A DNA stretch of 64,000 bases, taken from the NCBI RefSeq assembly GCF_050947875.1, contig NC_134570.1, positions 204,207,250 through 204,271,249 of the forward strand. Reading direction: 5' to 3'. The stretch comes from Dermacentor variabilis (Eukaryota; Arthropoda; Arachnida; Ixodida; Ixodidae). Each line of letters opens with the position of its first letter. Position 1 is the stretch's first letter. Both the position numbers and the translations under genes were made by a program. The notes below the pieces were generated by a model. That model saw only the letters and a program-made list of their open reading frames with translations. It had not been told where the DNA came from and did not search any database. Positions 55,790 through 64,000 of this stretch are shown one piece after another.

Positions 55790-56341
55790 TGTGGGGTTCT
55801 CACCTGTGCTCTTGGGACAAAGAAATGACAACGCACTAGTGCAAACAATCACAACGACATTTATTGCATTTTTCATAGATCGATGCCTGCTAGCCGGGTT
55901 GCTATCCACAAAACATGCCGATGGGCGCGCGACAAGTCGCGGAAGTCCGACTCACCACGACCGGATAGCGAGCGAATGTGTTCGCCCCATGCTGGACACC
56001 AATGCCTGGTCGTTTGCGTGTACGGCTACGCGAATGGTGGTGCGTTCGAAGGAGCCCTTGTGAGACGGTCTCGCAGAAGCATGGATCGGTGTGCGCGCGG
56101 AATGTCCGCGCAGCTTTCCGAATCCGAACGAAAGAGGAAGAGCCTTCTCCTTTCCACGCCCAAGTAACCCCGCCATTAGGTGGCGTTAGCAGTGCAACAC
56201 TTGCGTCATCTCTCGTGCTGTGCTTCAACGAGACCAACTGCCGCAGGCATCAGGCCATGTAGTGAAGCCGGAAAACAGGAGACAGGAGCTATGCGGGAAA
56301 ACAGCATATCAGCGGACGTGAGAGAGTAACGCATCCCCACA
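55790..56341 (-). repeat. 5' LTR (552 bp)
   Basis: Same length as the LTR at 53898-54449, same tips (TGTGGGG/CCCCACA). Direct repeat of it with scattered substitutions. Confidence 0.92.
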
Positions 56342-56345
56342 ACAC

Positions 56346-57160
56346 ATAGCTACAACATCATCACACAGTGCAACTCACACTTACACTACACAAATAAACT
56401 GAACATGATTAGGCTGCTTGTCCTGCGATATGAAGAATATTGGGAGTATGACATTCCTAATGAAGTCCTCCTGGTAGCCAAAAAGCCACAACTATTGCCA
56501 CTGGGGTACGATTTCACACAGTTACGTGAATGGACATTAACACATTTAAAGAAAAGAGACACACCACATGAATACATTATGCAAGAATTCTGTGCTCTTC
56601 AGGACAAATATCGAAATAACATTAAATTTCACTCTAAAACAAGAGAACACATGGGTGTAGGGGCCGTAACAGAAAATTGGGAAACAAGTATTCGTTTAAA
56701 CAAAACATGCCTCTGTTTTTACTGCTGAAGTTTATGCTGTATAGGCCGTAGTTCAAAAAAGTATAGCTGACAAACACAAAAATAAAGTCATATACACCAA
56801 TTCCTTAAGTACACTAAAGGCTCTACACCTGAAATCTGAGTGTGAACCCCTGCTGGGGGATATTCTAAACATGGTGGCGCTAAACAAATACGGGAGATCA
56901 ATTCGTTGCTGCTGGGTTTCAAGCCATGTTGGGATACCGGGTAACGAAGCAGCTGGTAGATGTGCATCGATGGCAGCGTACAAAGACATATCAAACACAA
57001 GGCTTCCATATAGACATAGTATCCGTGCAATTAGGAAGGCCTTAACGTCATAGTGGCAACACGAATCGGACCCTTGTGCAGACAACAAATTACACCTCAC
57101 CATACCCGCACTTGGTGAATGGAAGGCGTGTAAGTAGTTTTATGCCTTGGGCACTGGACT
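56346..57160 (+). pseudogene. I-group LINE RNase H part
   Basis: Continues the LINE after the LTR element: MIRLLVLRYEEYWEYDI, HTPHEY-like block, GVGAVTENWETSIRL (RNase H start), YTNSLSTLKALHL (56785-56830), and CCWVSSHVGIPGNEAAGRCA with the conserved H and D/E region near 56905-56965. Several frame changes. Stops at the RTE insertion. Confidence 0.7.
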
Positions 57161-57170
57161 ACGCATTGAG

Positions 57171-57801
57171 AACAGCAGTTTACGATAGGTAGCGAGGCAG
57201 TGGAAGTGGTAAGGGAATACCTCTACTTAGTTCAGGTAGTGGCCGCGGATTCGAATCTTGAGACTGAAATAATCAGAAGAGTAAGAATGGGCTGAGGTGC
57301 GTTTGGCAGGCATTCTCAGATCATGAACAGCAGGTTGCCATTATCCCTCAAGAGAAAAGTGTATAACAGCTGTGTCTTACCAGTACTCACGTACGGGGCA
57401 GAAACCTGGAGGCTTACGAAAAGGGTTCTACTTAAATTGAGGACGACACAACGAGTTATGGAAAGAAGAATGATGGGTGTAACGTTAGGGGATAAGAATA
57501 GAGCAGATTGGGTGAGAGAACAAACGCGAGTTAATGACATCTTAGTTGAAATGAAGAAAAAGAAATGGGCATGGGCAGGACATGTAATGAAGAGGGAAGC
57601 TAACCGATGGTCATTAAGGGTTACAGACTGGATTCCAAGGGAGGGGAAGCGTAGCAGGGGACTGCAGAAAGTTAGGTGGGTGGACGAGATTAAGAAGTTT
57701 GCAGGGTCAACATGGCCACAATTAGTACATGACCAGGGTAGTCGAAGTATGGGAGAGGCCTTTGCCCTGCAGTGGGCGTAACCAGGCTGATGATGATGAT
57801 G
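57171..57801 (+). mobile_element. RTE-clade 3' fragment, copy 3, with TSD
   Basis: Starts at EQQFTIGSEAVEVVREYLYL and carries LPLSLKRKVYNSCVLPVLTY, WAWAGHVMKREANRWSLRV and GLQKVRWVDEIKKFAG, ending GCAGTGGGCGTAACCAGGCT and (GAT)n. An 8-bp duplication ACGCATTG lies at 57161-57168 and 57802-57809. It is inserted in the LINE's C-terminal region. It is close to copy 1 (18417-19410) in sequence. Confidence 0.92.
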
Positions 57802-58065
57802 ACGCATTGGGCACACATTTCACACACAATTATTTACTTACAAAAGAAGAGACACCAACATGCGAGAAATGCGAAGAACCACTAACAGTTATACATATAT
57901 TACTGACATGCACACATAGAATTACACAGATGAAACCTTTTGCATAACTTATATCAACTAGACATACCTCTGCACCCTGCTTTCATTTTAGGAGATGATC
58001 TGATAGTCCCATTACCTGATGTGCGTAAATTTCTAGAGGACACTGGCTTCTTACGCAAAATATAG
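57802..58065 (+). pseudogene. I-group LINE C-terminus
   Basis: The LINE resumes with GTHFTHNYLLTKEETPTCEK, then CEEPLTVIHILLTC (Cys/His motif), and ends near EDTGFLRKI in shifting frames. The 3' UTR follows to about 58155. Confidence 0.7.
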
Positions 58066-58569
58066 AATAACACAGTCTTTTTCTTTAAAAACACCTCGTG
58101 TTTGGCGCAGCATAGCCTTGGGCACTTTTGCGCCACTAAACCACATTTAACTAGCATGTGTGAGAGTCAAAGATTGTAGTCTCCCCAAAAACTACAGCAC
58201 GGCCGTTCGATCGTGGGATTGCACAGTAGCAAAGTTCGGAGTGCTTTAATTACACAAGGAAAGCAAAAATTCTGATTTTTCTCAAGTGATCTAGGGGTGC
58301 ATTCATTATGCAAGTAAATATGGTACTCGCGCCCAGAGTGTTACACTGACGCATCAAGATCAAATCCCGACATGTCTTATGCAGCAGTAGGTCCACCCAT
58401 CTCGGAGCTTCTATAGATAAGTTTTCTCTGAGAAAACTCATCCATAGAAGCACCAACTGTTTCTTTGTCAGTAGCGATATGCTTCCCGAGCTTGGTAACG
58501 TTAGCGGCTTCCACTGTGTTAGTTCCAGGGCTTCCGCCTAGGCACACAAAGCCCGCTATTTCCGTTGAT

Positions 58570-59190
58570 CAGCATGGCCCCTGGTTGCAGCCGCCATGAT
58601 TGCGGCGCTTCTTTGTGATCTCACACTTTCAGCCTTGCAAAATTTGCAGCTTCGTCTCAAGCGATACAACATTGCGCTTTGCCAGTGCCGTCTTCTATCA
58701 ACCGGGCTGTCCTCTGCTGTTTCCGCGGTTCATTTTCTACGCTTGCTGAGAAGGGGGCAAAGAGTGGGTGCCGCTTTGCTTCTCGCTTTTCTTTTTTTTC
58801 TTCTCCTCACGCATAGCTCGATCGTGGGCATGATCATGAGCGACGCGGACGCGAAGCGGCTGGCACCAACTAATGATGCTCTCAGTGGCTTTTGAAATCA
58901 GCGCGTGGGCAGGACGCAGCAATGGCGGCAGATAAGAGCTCGTGCAGGCTAATGTTTCACCCCGTCTTGGCATCGTTCGTTTACAGGAAACTTAGGAATG
59001 CAAATTTCATGATTATTCTGCATGGAAAAAGCCATCCAGAAGGCAAAATTTTGATCGTTATATCCGTTATGCAGTGAATAATCTATCGTGATATATGGCT
59101 TCATTTCTCATAGCTCTAATGTTTAAGTTTTCACTCTTAAGTCAGCTCATCATTATAATTGATATATTGTTATATGTGGTATCGCTATCA
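58570..59190. mobile_element. Tigger-like fragment, inverted copy of 42310-42791
   Basis: Reverse complement blocks shared with 42310-42791 include TTTGCAGCTTCGTCTCA, GACGCGGACGC.AAGC, AAGGCAAAATTTTGAT.GTTATATC and TCATCATTATAA. An open frame at 58596-58895 is an artefact of this repeat. Confidence 0.6.
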
Positions 59191-59705
59191 GTGGTCTGCA
59201 CTATACTTTTACGGCTGAGGCCTACGTGCTATTGCCGGCTGTAAAACACATCAAGCAAATAAAAATACAAAATGCAATTAAATTTAGACTCGGTAAGTGC
59301 TGTCAAAGCTTTATTGTCTCTGCAAAAGCATAAAAATCCTGTAATCAACTATCTATTTTTGCTTCTGTGCAGTATGTATGCATCTAACCGGCATGTCATA
59401 TTATGTAGGGTGCCGGGCCATAAAGGTAAATCAGATACGTAATATGCTTGTAGACAAAATTGCTACATTCAAAACAATGAAAGCCTGTACCTCTTCTGTA
59501 GCTATCCCTGTGACAGACTTGAAGACATCTTTGCGGAAAGAAATCTAAGAAATTTTTAGCAGTTTTCTTGGGACAAAGAAACATTGAATCAGCTCACTTT
59601 AATCGGGCAGCATTTAAGTAATTGGCTGCCTATAGCAAAAGCCAACGAACTGATGTCCTGTTTTGTTGATTGAGAATAAGGCACACATATGGTACCCCTT
59701 CTTAC

Positions 59706-59877
59706 CTTTTAACTGGTGGTGAACCTCCCATTTGTAGTAGGTGTAGCTAGCTGCTGTCCGTACTCCTTGCCTTGCTGGAGTGCTGGGAAGTGGAAGCTGA
59801 GTAACAAAAGCTTTTTCCTGCAGCTTACCAACAGCATACTCTTCTCCATCCAGCAATGTTTCTTGTTGCAGAACCAT
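59706..59877 (-). CDS. Possible antisense start exon, unidentified
   Basis: The minus strand has ATG at 59877 (context AAAAATGG, preceded by an in-frame stop), 57 open codons, and a consensus donor AAAAG/GTAAGAAG at 59706. The peptide reads MVLQQETLLDGEEYAVGKLQ and ends ASYTYYKWEVHHQLK. Composition and the strong donor look coding. I do not recognise it and no next exon was located. It could be a gene nested in GCN1 intron 3 or part of an unrecognised element. Confidence 0.25.
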
Positions 59878-60302
59878 TTTTCAGAACCAAAGCTGTATTA
59901 AATTTCCTAAGTGAAGTTGCATTACATGTAATTAGCCCACAAGATTCGTCACACCTGCTCCCACCCATAGAGTTTCCTACAATAATGACTAGCAGGAACT
60001 CTGGTGCTGAAATTGTTCAGCTACCATGGGAATGATGTGAAGTACATGGATTTCGCCTTATCTCCGTGCTTGTGGCTTGCGACGTTCTTGCGACTTCATT
60101 CATCATGCTTTATCTATCTACTTTGTCCTTAATTTCAGAGCATTCAGTACTTTACTAAGTACAGAAGATTCTGTGAACAAACATAGTCACCAATAATTGC
60201 AGCAATTCAGCCTGTCGAGGTGGCAAAATCAAAATGTACCAAGCATCTCAACGCACTGACTTGCGTGCGAGAAATTCATAAGCGCATTCTATGGCTCTTG
60301 TC

Positions 60303-60385
60303 AGTGCAAGCGTCCGTGGCATAATGGTTTCAATATTGGGCTTCCGTACTAAAGGTCCTGTGTTTAAAATCTGCTCTCGGGCGAT
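60303..60385 (+). mobile_element. Decayed tRNA-derived SINE
   Basis: GTCCGTGGCATAATGGTTTC resembles a tRNA A-box region, and GTCCTGTGTTTAAAATC resembles a mutated B box, followed by CGGGCGATTTTAATAAGGTT. The broken B box rules out a functional tRNA. Confidence 0.45.
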
Positions 60386-61372
60386 TTTAATAAGGTTACT
60401 TTAATTATTTATTACACAGTACTTTGTTGAAAATGACGAATTTGCAAAGTTAAGAAGCTGTTTGAAGCCAGAAGGACGAAGTTTAGGCAAATCCATGTAC
60501 TTCCCATAATTCCGGTATGCTGGCTGAACCGCCCCCATTGCAGCTCCCGTGGATACTAGACCCAGAGTTCCCTCTAGTAATTATTGTATGGAACTCTATG
60601 CTTCTGCCAGAGGCGCTTCCACTGCAATAGTAGTGTTTTGTAGAGCAGGCGCCTCCAGGCCCTTCTGTTTAAGGGCCTTGATGAGGCAGTAATGCTACTG
60701 ACATTTTTACTTTTCAGTATATCCATTCAATTCCAACCATATCTCTCATGCCCATAGCACACCTTACCAGGCATCATCATTATTTTAACACATTTTACTG
60801 ACATTACAGCGACAGTCTTTAGGCCTCTATACAGCTGCACTACATGTATAGATTTACCATTTGTCAGTGACCACATCATTGACTACATCATACATTGATT
60901 GGTGCTGTTTGGCCATCGTTGGCCCTTGCGCCATGAAAACCCATATGTCATCATTAGAATATAGCCTAGTTGGTTTTTGCCATTGAAGATTGAACTAGGT
61001 GTGAGCAGATGCTCTCATAATCTGTGTCATCACAGCGAGCTCGTGTTAGGACGACATCACCACCTGTCTTTTGTCTTTTTGGCATATCTTTCCTAAGACA
61101 CTGTAAAATTTCCTAAGAGAGCTAAAATAATTTTTCTCTTTAGTGTCCAATGAACGCTTACAGCTACACTTTATAGAAAAGAAATAAAGCCAAGCCAAGT
61201 GGTGTGCTTTATAGCCAAATGCATTGCACGTTTGTTTTTCTAACTGCAAGTATGTATAGCCCATGGCAGTTCAAGAGATGTAACAATTGAATAACTGGTG
61301 GCAGTGTATTCAAACTGCAGGTCAGCATATAATTTGCGTGTCTGTGCCCATGTGACGACCATTGGTAACCTC

Positions 61373-61389
61373 TGTGTGTGTGTGTGTGT
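61373..61389. repeat. (TG)n next to GCN1 exon 4 acceptor
   Basis: A TG run ends 6 bp before exon 4, in place of a usual polypyrimidine tract. Confidence 0.9.
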
Positions 61390-61395
61390 ATGCAG

Positions 61396-61504
61396 GAAGA
61401 ACCTGGCTCACACGTGCCTGACGGCATTCAGCTGGTCTTGCAAAGTAGCCCACCAGGTTCTGGTCAATCGAGGAGACCTCAAACCTGACAAGATCCGGGA
61501 CCTG
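61396..61504 (+). CDS. GCN1: GCN1 exon 4
   Basis: Acceptor TGTATGCAG before 61396 and donor GTCAGT after 61504, phase 0. After the split Thr codon it reads KNLAHTCLTAFSWSCKVAHQ, then DKIRDL at the end. In human GCN1 the equivalent region has ALTWTCLLVRIVFPS and ends NKL before VEVQ. Joining to exon 3 keeps this spacing, so no coding exon need be hidden in the 20-kb intron. Confidence 0.85.
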
Positions 61505-62213
61505 GTCAGTGACTACACTTTTTGTGAAGAAATCATGCAGACAAGAACTTTGTATGGGCGCGTGCAGTAGTAACAGACCCCCAGCTTTCTTCAGATCAGT
61601 GTGGTGCATGGAGACGAAATAGTTACAATTAATTATTGTTTAAGGCATTGTAGTTTGTCTGAAAAACGTGCTCAAATAAAAATGGGAACAGCTTTGCTAG
61701 CTGGTGCAAAACTTGTGGTCTAAACCAAGGGATATTTATACTTTATACATTTACATTTTTCAATACTCATTGATACAATCTTCATGAGAATTGTGAAGGT
61801 TGTATCAATAAGTGTTTAGTAATTATTTTTAAAGAAATTTTCAAATTCAGTAGTAAGGAGATTTGTTAGGATCAACACATGTAGCCATCATGTATGAATC
61901 TTTCTTTCAACTTACAGAGGACACTGCAAGCACCACATTGGCAAAGTTCTAAAAAAGGAAAGAAATAAAATTTTGTTCAGTTTTTCAGGAAAAAACATAC
62001 AAGCTGAAAGATTACAGTGCAGTCCTTTGTGCGTAGGAATCCTTCCTCAGTTTTATTTATTTCTTTTTTCTTCTAACCAGTGAGTAGCAGTTTCCAGAAA
62101 GGTTTTATCTGGTAGACTGAATGTCCAAGTTGATGTGTTTTTACTCCCACAACTGTGTTGTGTACATGTTTCATCAAGCTGAGCTAATTTGACTCATTGG
62201 TGCCTTTCCTCAG
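61505..62213. other. GCN1 intron 4
   Basis: 709 bp, AT-rich, ends with TTTCCTCAG. No element was recognised. Confidence 0.7.
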
Positions 62214-62312
62214 GTGGAAGCTCAGAGCAACCTGCTTCTGTCAGTGTCGTCGGCATGTGATGCCACACTCAACAAGAAGCTCAAGAGGAAAATCAACTAT
62301 TTGTGGAAGCAG
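62214..62312 (+). CDS. GCN1: GCN1 exon 5 (last in window)
   Basis: Acceptor CCTTTCCTCAG before 62214 and donor GTTAGT after 62312, phase 0, 33 codons. It reads VEAQSNLLLSVSSACDATLN and ends KINYLWKQ, matching human GCN1 VEVQCLLLLEVL...KLTKLWKE. This is the strongest single match of the five exons. No further GCN1 exon was found before the window end; most of the ~2,600-residue protein must lie beyond. Confidence 0.88.
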
Positions 62313-62525
62313 GTTAGTTTACAAATTTCCCTGGCCTTTGCTGTCAGAGGCTTACAGCACCCTTAATGCTATTCTACAGCTTCTTGTAAAGGTGTTCCCT
62401 TGCAAAGTTGTTTTTTATGAAATTGTCTCTGATGTTGCATAAGTCATGGCCGAGAAGATTCTATTTTTCAGGGACGAGGGGGGGGGGGGTAGGGGGCTCG
62501 ACCAGCTCTCCGAATCTCTCTCACG

Positions 62526-62601
62526 GACTTCAGTGAACAATCCTTCATGTGTGCGTGCGTGCGTGCACGCACGCACACTTGAAGGATTGTTCACTGAAGT
62601 C
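62526..62601. repeat. 76-bp near-perfect palindrome
   Basis: The arms start GACTTCAGTGAACAATCCTT and mirror at 62601. The centre is a (GTGC)n/(GCAC)n run, with one mismatch. It can form a ~37-bp stem with almost no loop. Confidence 0.95.
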
Positions 62602-62669
62602 ATGGCCTTATATAAGCATTTACAAGACCTCGTAGTCAGAGACAGTTCAATTTCGCAGCCTGAGTCCTC

Positions 62670-62707
62670 TTGCACCACCAGGAATCTGGCATCTCTCGGT
62701 GGTGCAA
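62670..62707. repeat. Hairpin, 10-bp perfect stem
   Basis: TTGCACCACC and GGTGGTGCAA flank an 18-nt loop, 68 bp after the large palindrome. Confidence 0.8.
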
Positions 62708-63057
62708 TCTTCCTTCGTGAAATTGTATTGTGGGCGAGGACTTACGGAGTCGCCATCTGTCGGAAGCACTTCCCTTGCGTAGTATGAGGGATCACGCGGC
62801 ACACCCCTGATAGGTTTCGCTTAAGGCGCTCAATAAAAACACCACGCGGCAGCTCTCCTGGACATTTATGTAAGTACTCTAAAAACGAGGGAAGTTTTTG
62901 ACTGTCGATGTAATAATCTTGGGCAAAGTGAAAGCAAGAATCGTTTACAGATGCTATCGCTTTACCGAATACGTACAGTGAACGCCACTGCGCACGGTTG
63001 CCACGACAGACTCTTCCGAACCGGCTTCTTGCCTTAAAGGTAGGCAAAAGTAAACTA

Positions 63058-64000
63058 CCGTAAAAAACGGACTATAGGTCGGACCGGAATATAGGTCGAT
63101 CCCCCAACTAACGAATTCTTAAAATGAAAAAAATCTTTTTCAATGGCAAATGTACCGAAAGACACCCGTACCTTGAAACAAATGCGAATCATGCACAACA
63201 GTGACAGTATTTATTTAAATGCTGCTCGCATGTGCACCCGGCCAATTTTTAAGTGTCGCTCGACCATCGACCTGCATGCTTGTCAGCATTTTATTAACGG
63301 CGCAGACCAGCGAAACAAACGCGATTCGCGCATGTGTACACATGCGCTTATTTTCGCTATTTCGCCGCTCTGTGCCGTGATAAGGGGCTGAAAAACACGC
63401 GGGTCGATGGTCGCGCAATACTGTTAAAAATTGGCCGGGTGTACAGTACACAGAAAGGCACGAAGTATGCAAGCGCTACTCCGAATCAGAGCAACGCTTC
63501 TGATCAGAGTCGTCCGAACTAGTCGGATGACGAGTGCTTGTCGCTGCCCAGTTCAGAGGCACGCGCGATCTCTACCACTTTCAAACGGATGCATTCGGCA
63601 GTCACAGGCAGCGATCTTACACTCAGCTCCGAAATGAGCTCCGCAACCTTGTCTTCCAGTTCTGCGGTCCACCCACGAAATAACGTTTTCTGTTGGTTTG
63701 CTGCTTCTGCCTCCGCCAGTCCCGAATGCTCTTTTCGGATACTCCAAATTCGCACTGTGCCGCGAGGTTGCCGTGGGCTTCCGCGCACTCAATCGCCTTT
63801 TTCTTGAAGGCGACGATGAATTGCCGTCGGCTTCCACTCATTTTGAAACAAAATGTGAAAAAGCAGCCTTTAATGAAAATAACTTTGTGATAATGGAAAC
63901 TCAAATTGGCGATGCCACAATGTTGCCACGCCGTGCTGCTGCTAATGGCAATGGTGGCTCTTTGCTTCATCCGCCCATGGTTGCAAGACTTCCGTAGTTT
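63058..64000 (-). mobile_element. Pogo/Tigger element, cut by window end
   Basis: The terminal repeat CCGTAAAAAACGGACTATAG follows TA at 63056-63057, with the internal echo CCGGAATATAGGTCGATC typical of arthropod Tigger elements. A minus-strand transposase N-terminus lies at 63841-63519. The catalytic part is absent between it and the terminal repeat, so this copy is internally deleted. The other end lies beyond the window. Confidence 0.65.
63519..63841 (-). pseudogene. Pogo/Tigger transposase N-terminus
   Basis: ATG at 63841. It reads SGSRRQFIVAFKKKAIECAE and CEFGVSEKSIRDWRRQK, a Psq/CENP-B-type helix-turn-helix that binds terminal repeats. A frameshift near 63690 leads to RGWTAELEDKVAELISEL and AECIRLKVVEIA, the second CENP-B-like domain, ending at 63519. 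The DDE domain is missing. Confidence 0.75.

Larger units (their letters stand above)
53898..56341 (-). mobile_element. Complete non-autonomous LTR retrotransposon
   Basis: Two 552-bp direct LTRs (53898-54449 and 55790-56341) enclose 1340 bp. A 4-bp ACAC target duplication flanks it (53894-53897 and 56342-56345). A primer-binding site on the minus strand next to the right LTR and a polypurine tract next to the left LTR set the orientation as minus. The interior shows no gag, protease, RT or integrase motif on either strand, so it must have moved in trans. It interrupts the I-group LINE. Confidence 0.9.
52734..58155 (+). mobile_element. I-group LINE split by three insertions
   Basis: One degenerate LINE can be followed through 52734-53897, 56342-57168 and 57802-58155. 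A mariner abuts its upstream part (51448-52731), an LTR element sits at 53898-56341 and an RTE piece at 57171-57801. The reading order across the breaks is RT, thumb, RNase H, C-terminal Cys motif, 3' UTR (ends near TTTTGCGCCACTAAACCACA, 58125-58144). Reading continuity across each insertion supports a single host element. Confidence 0.75.
59191..61372. other. GCN1 intron 3, right part
   Basis: Mostly non-coding. It contains the possible antisense exon (59706-59877) and a decayed SINE (60303-60385). Nothing else is recognised. Confidence 0.4.
62313..63057. other. GCN1 intron 5 start
   Basis: It contains a G-run (62479-62488), a 76-bp palindrome (62526-62601) and a 10-bp-stem hairpin (62670-62707). 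No coding exon is seen. Confidence 0.5.

Noticed and set aside
58596..58895. 99-codon frame with hydrophobic tract
   Set aside because: Lies entirely in a Tigger-derived repeat also found inverted at 42310-42791.
1..64000. CRISPR array, bacterial operons or an endogenous virus
   Set aside because: No regularly spaced short repeats and no operon structure. All RT-like sequences sit in LINE or gypsy architecture, and no envelope or viral RdRp motif was seen.

Overview
The window is eukaryotic nuclear DNA from an arthropod, almost certainly a hard (ixodid) tick. A Ruka-type tRNA-derived SINE known from ixodid ticks sits at 35619-35849 with a perfect 16-bp target-site duplication. I-group, RTE and Tx1-like LINEs, Ty3/gypsy, mariner, Tigger/pogo, hAT and TTAA-type MITEs are densely layered. 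The one recognised host gene is split by very long introns. Nothing suggests operons or a bacterial or viral genome.

Host gene. Five exons on the + strand (33480-33494, 33615-33714, 41109-41304, 61396-61504, 62214-62312) join in phase with GT/AG sites. They give about 173 codons that follow the N-terminus of GCN1, the ribosome-bound activator of the eIF2-alpha kinase GCN2. Intron 2 is 7.4 kb and intron 3 is 20.1 kb. Intron 3 is filled with mobile elements. The gene runs off the right edge. Two other unassigned coding-like pieces lie on the - strand: a terminal exon at 24022-24156 followed by a polyadenylation signal, and a possible start exon at 59706-59877 antisense inside GCN1 intron 3.

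Layout. 1-2.7 kb holds decayed gypsy gag/protease (-) facing a gypsy RNase H piece (+) bracketed by (TA)n. 2.7-14 kb is mostly non-coding with foldbacks, MITEs, tandem duplications and a P-element/THAP9-like transposase remnant. 14.1-21.7 kb is a Tx1-like LINE (ORF1 and ORF2) interrupted by an I-group LINE and by an antisense RTE piece, followed by a tRNA-derived SINE. 21.9-28.8 kb is mostly unassigned, with an inverted repeat, a second SINE and the unknown terminal exon. 28.8-32.7 kb is a 5'-truncated, RNase H-bearing LINE. 33.3 kb onward is GCN1. Its intron 2 holds a nearly full-length RTE element carrying the Ruka SINE. Intron 3 holds two TTAA MITEs, Tigger copies (one 4.7 kb unit expanded by gypsy and foldback insertions), a hAT derivative, a mariner, and an I-group LINE split by a complete 2.4-kb non-autonomous LTR element and by an RTE insertion. 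The right end has a 76-bp palindrome and a pogo-like element cut by the window edge.

Almost every mobile-element gene shows frameshifts, stops or lost catalytic residues, so the landscape looks old and inactive. Nesting and target duplications allow relative dating. Family names come from motif recognition by eye; no searches were run.
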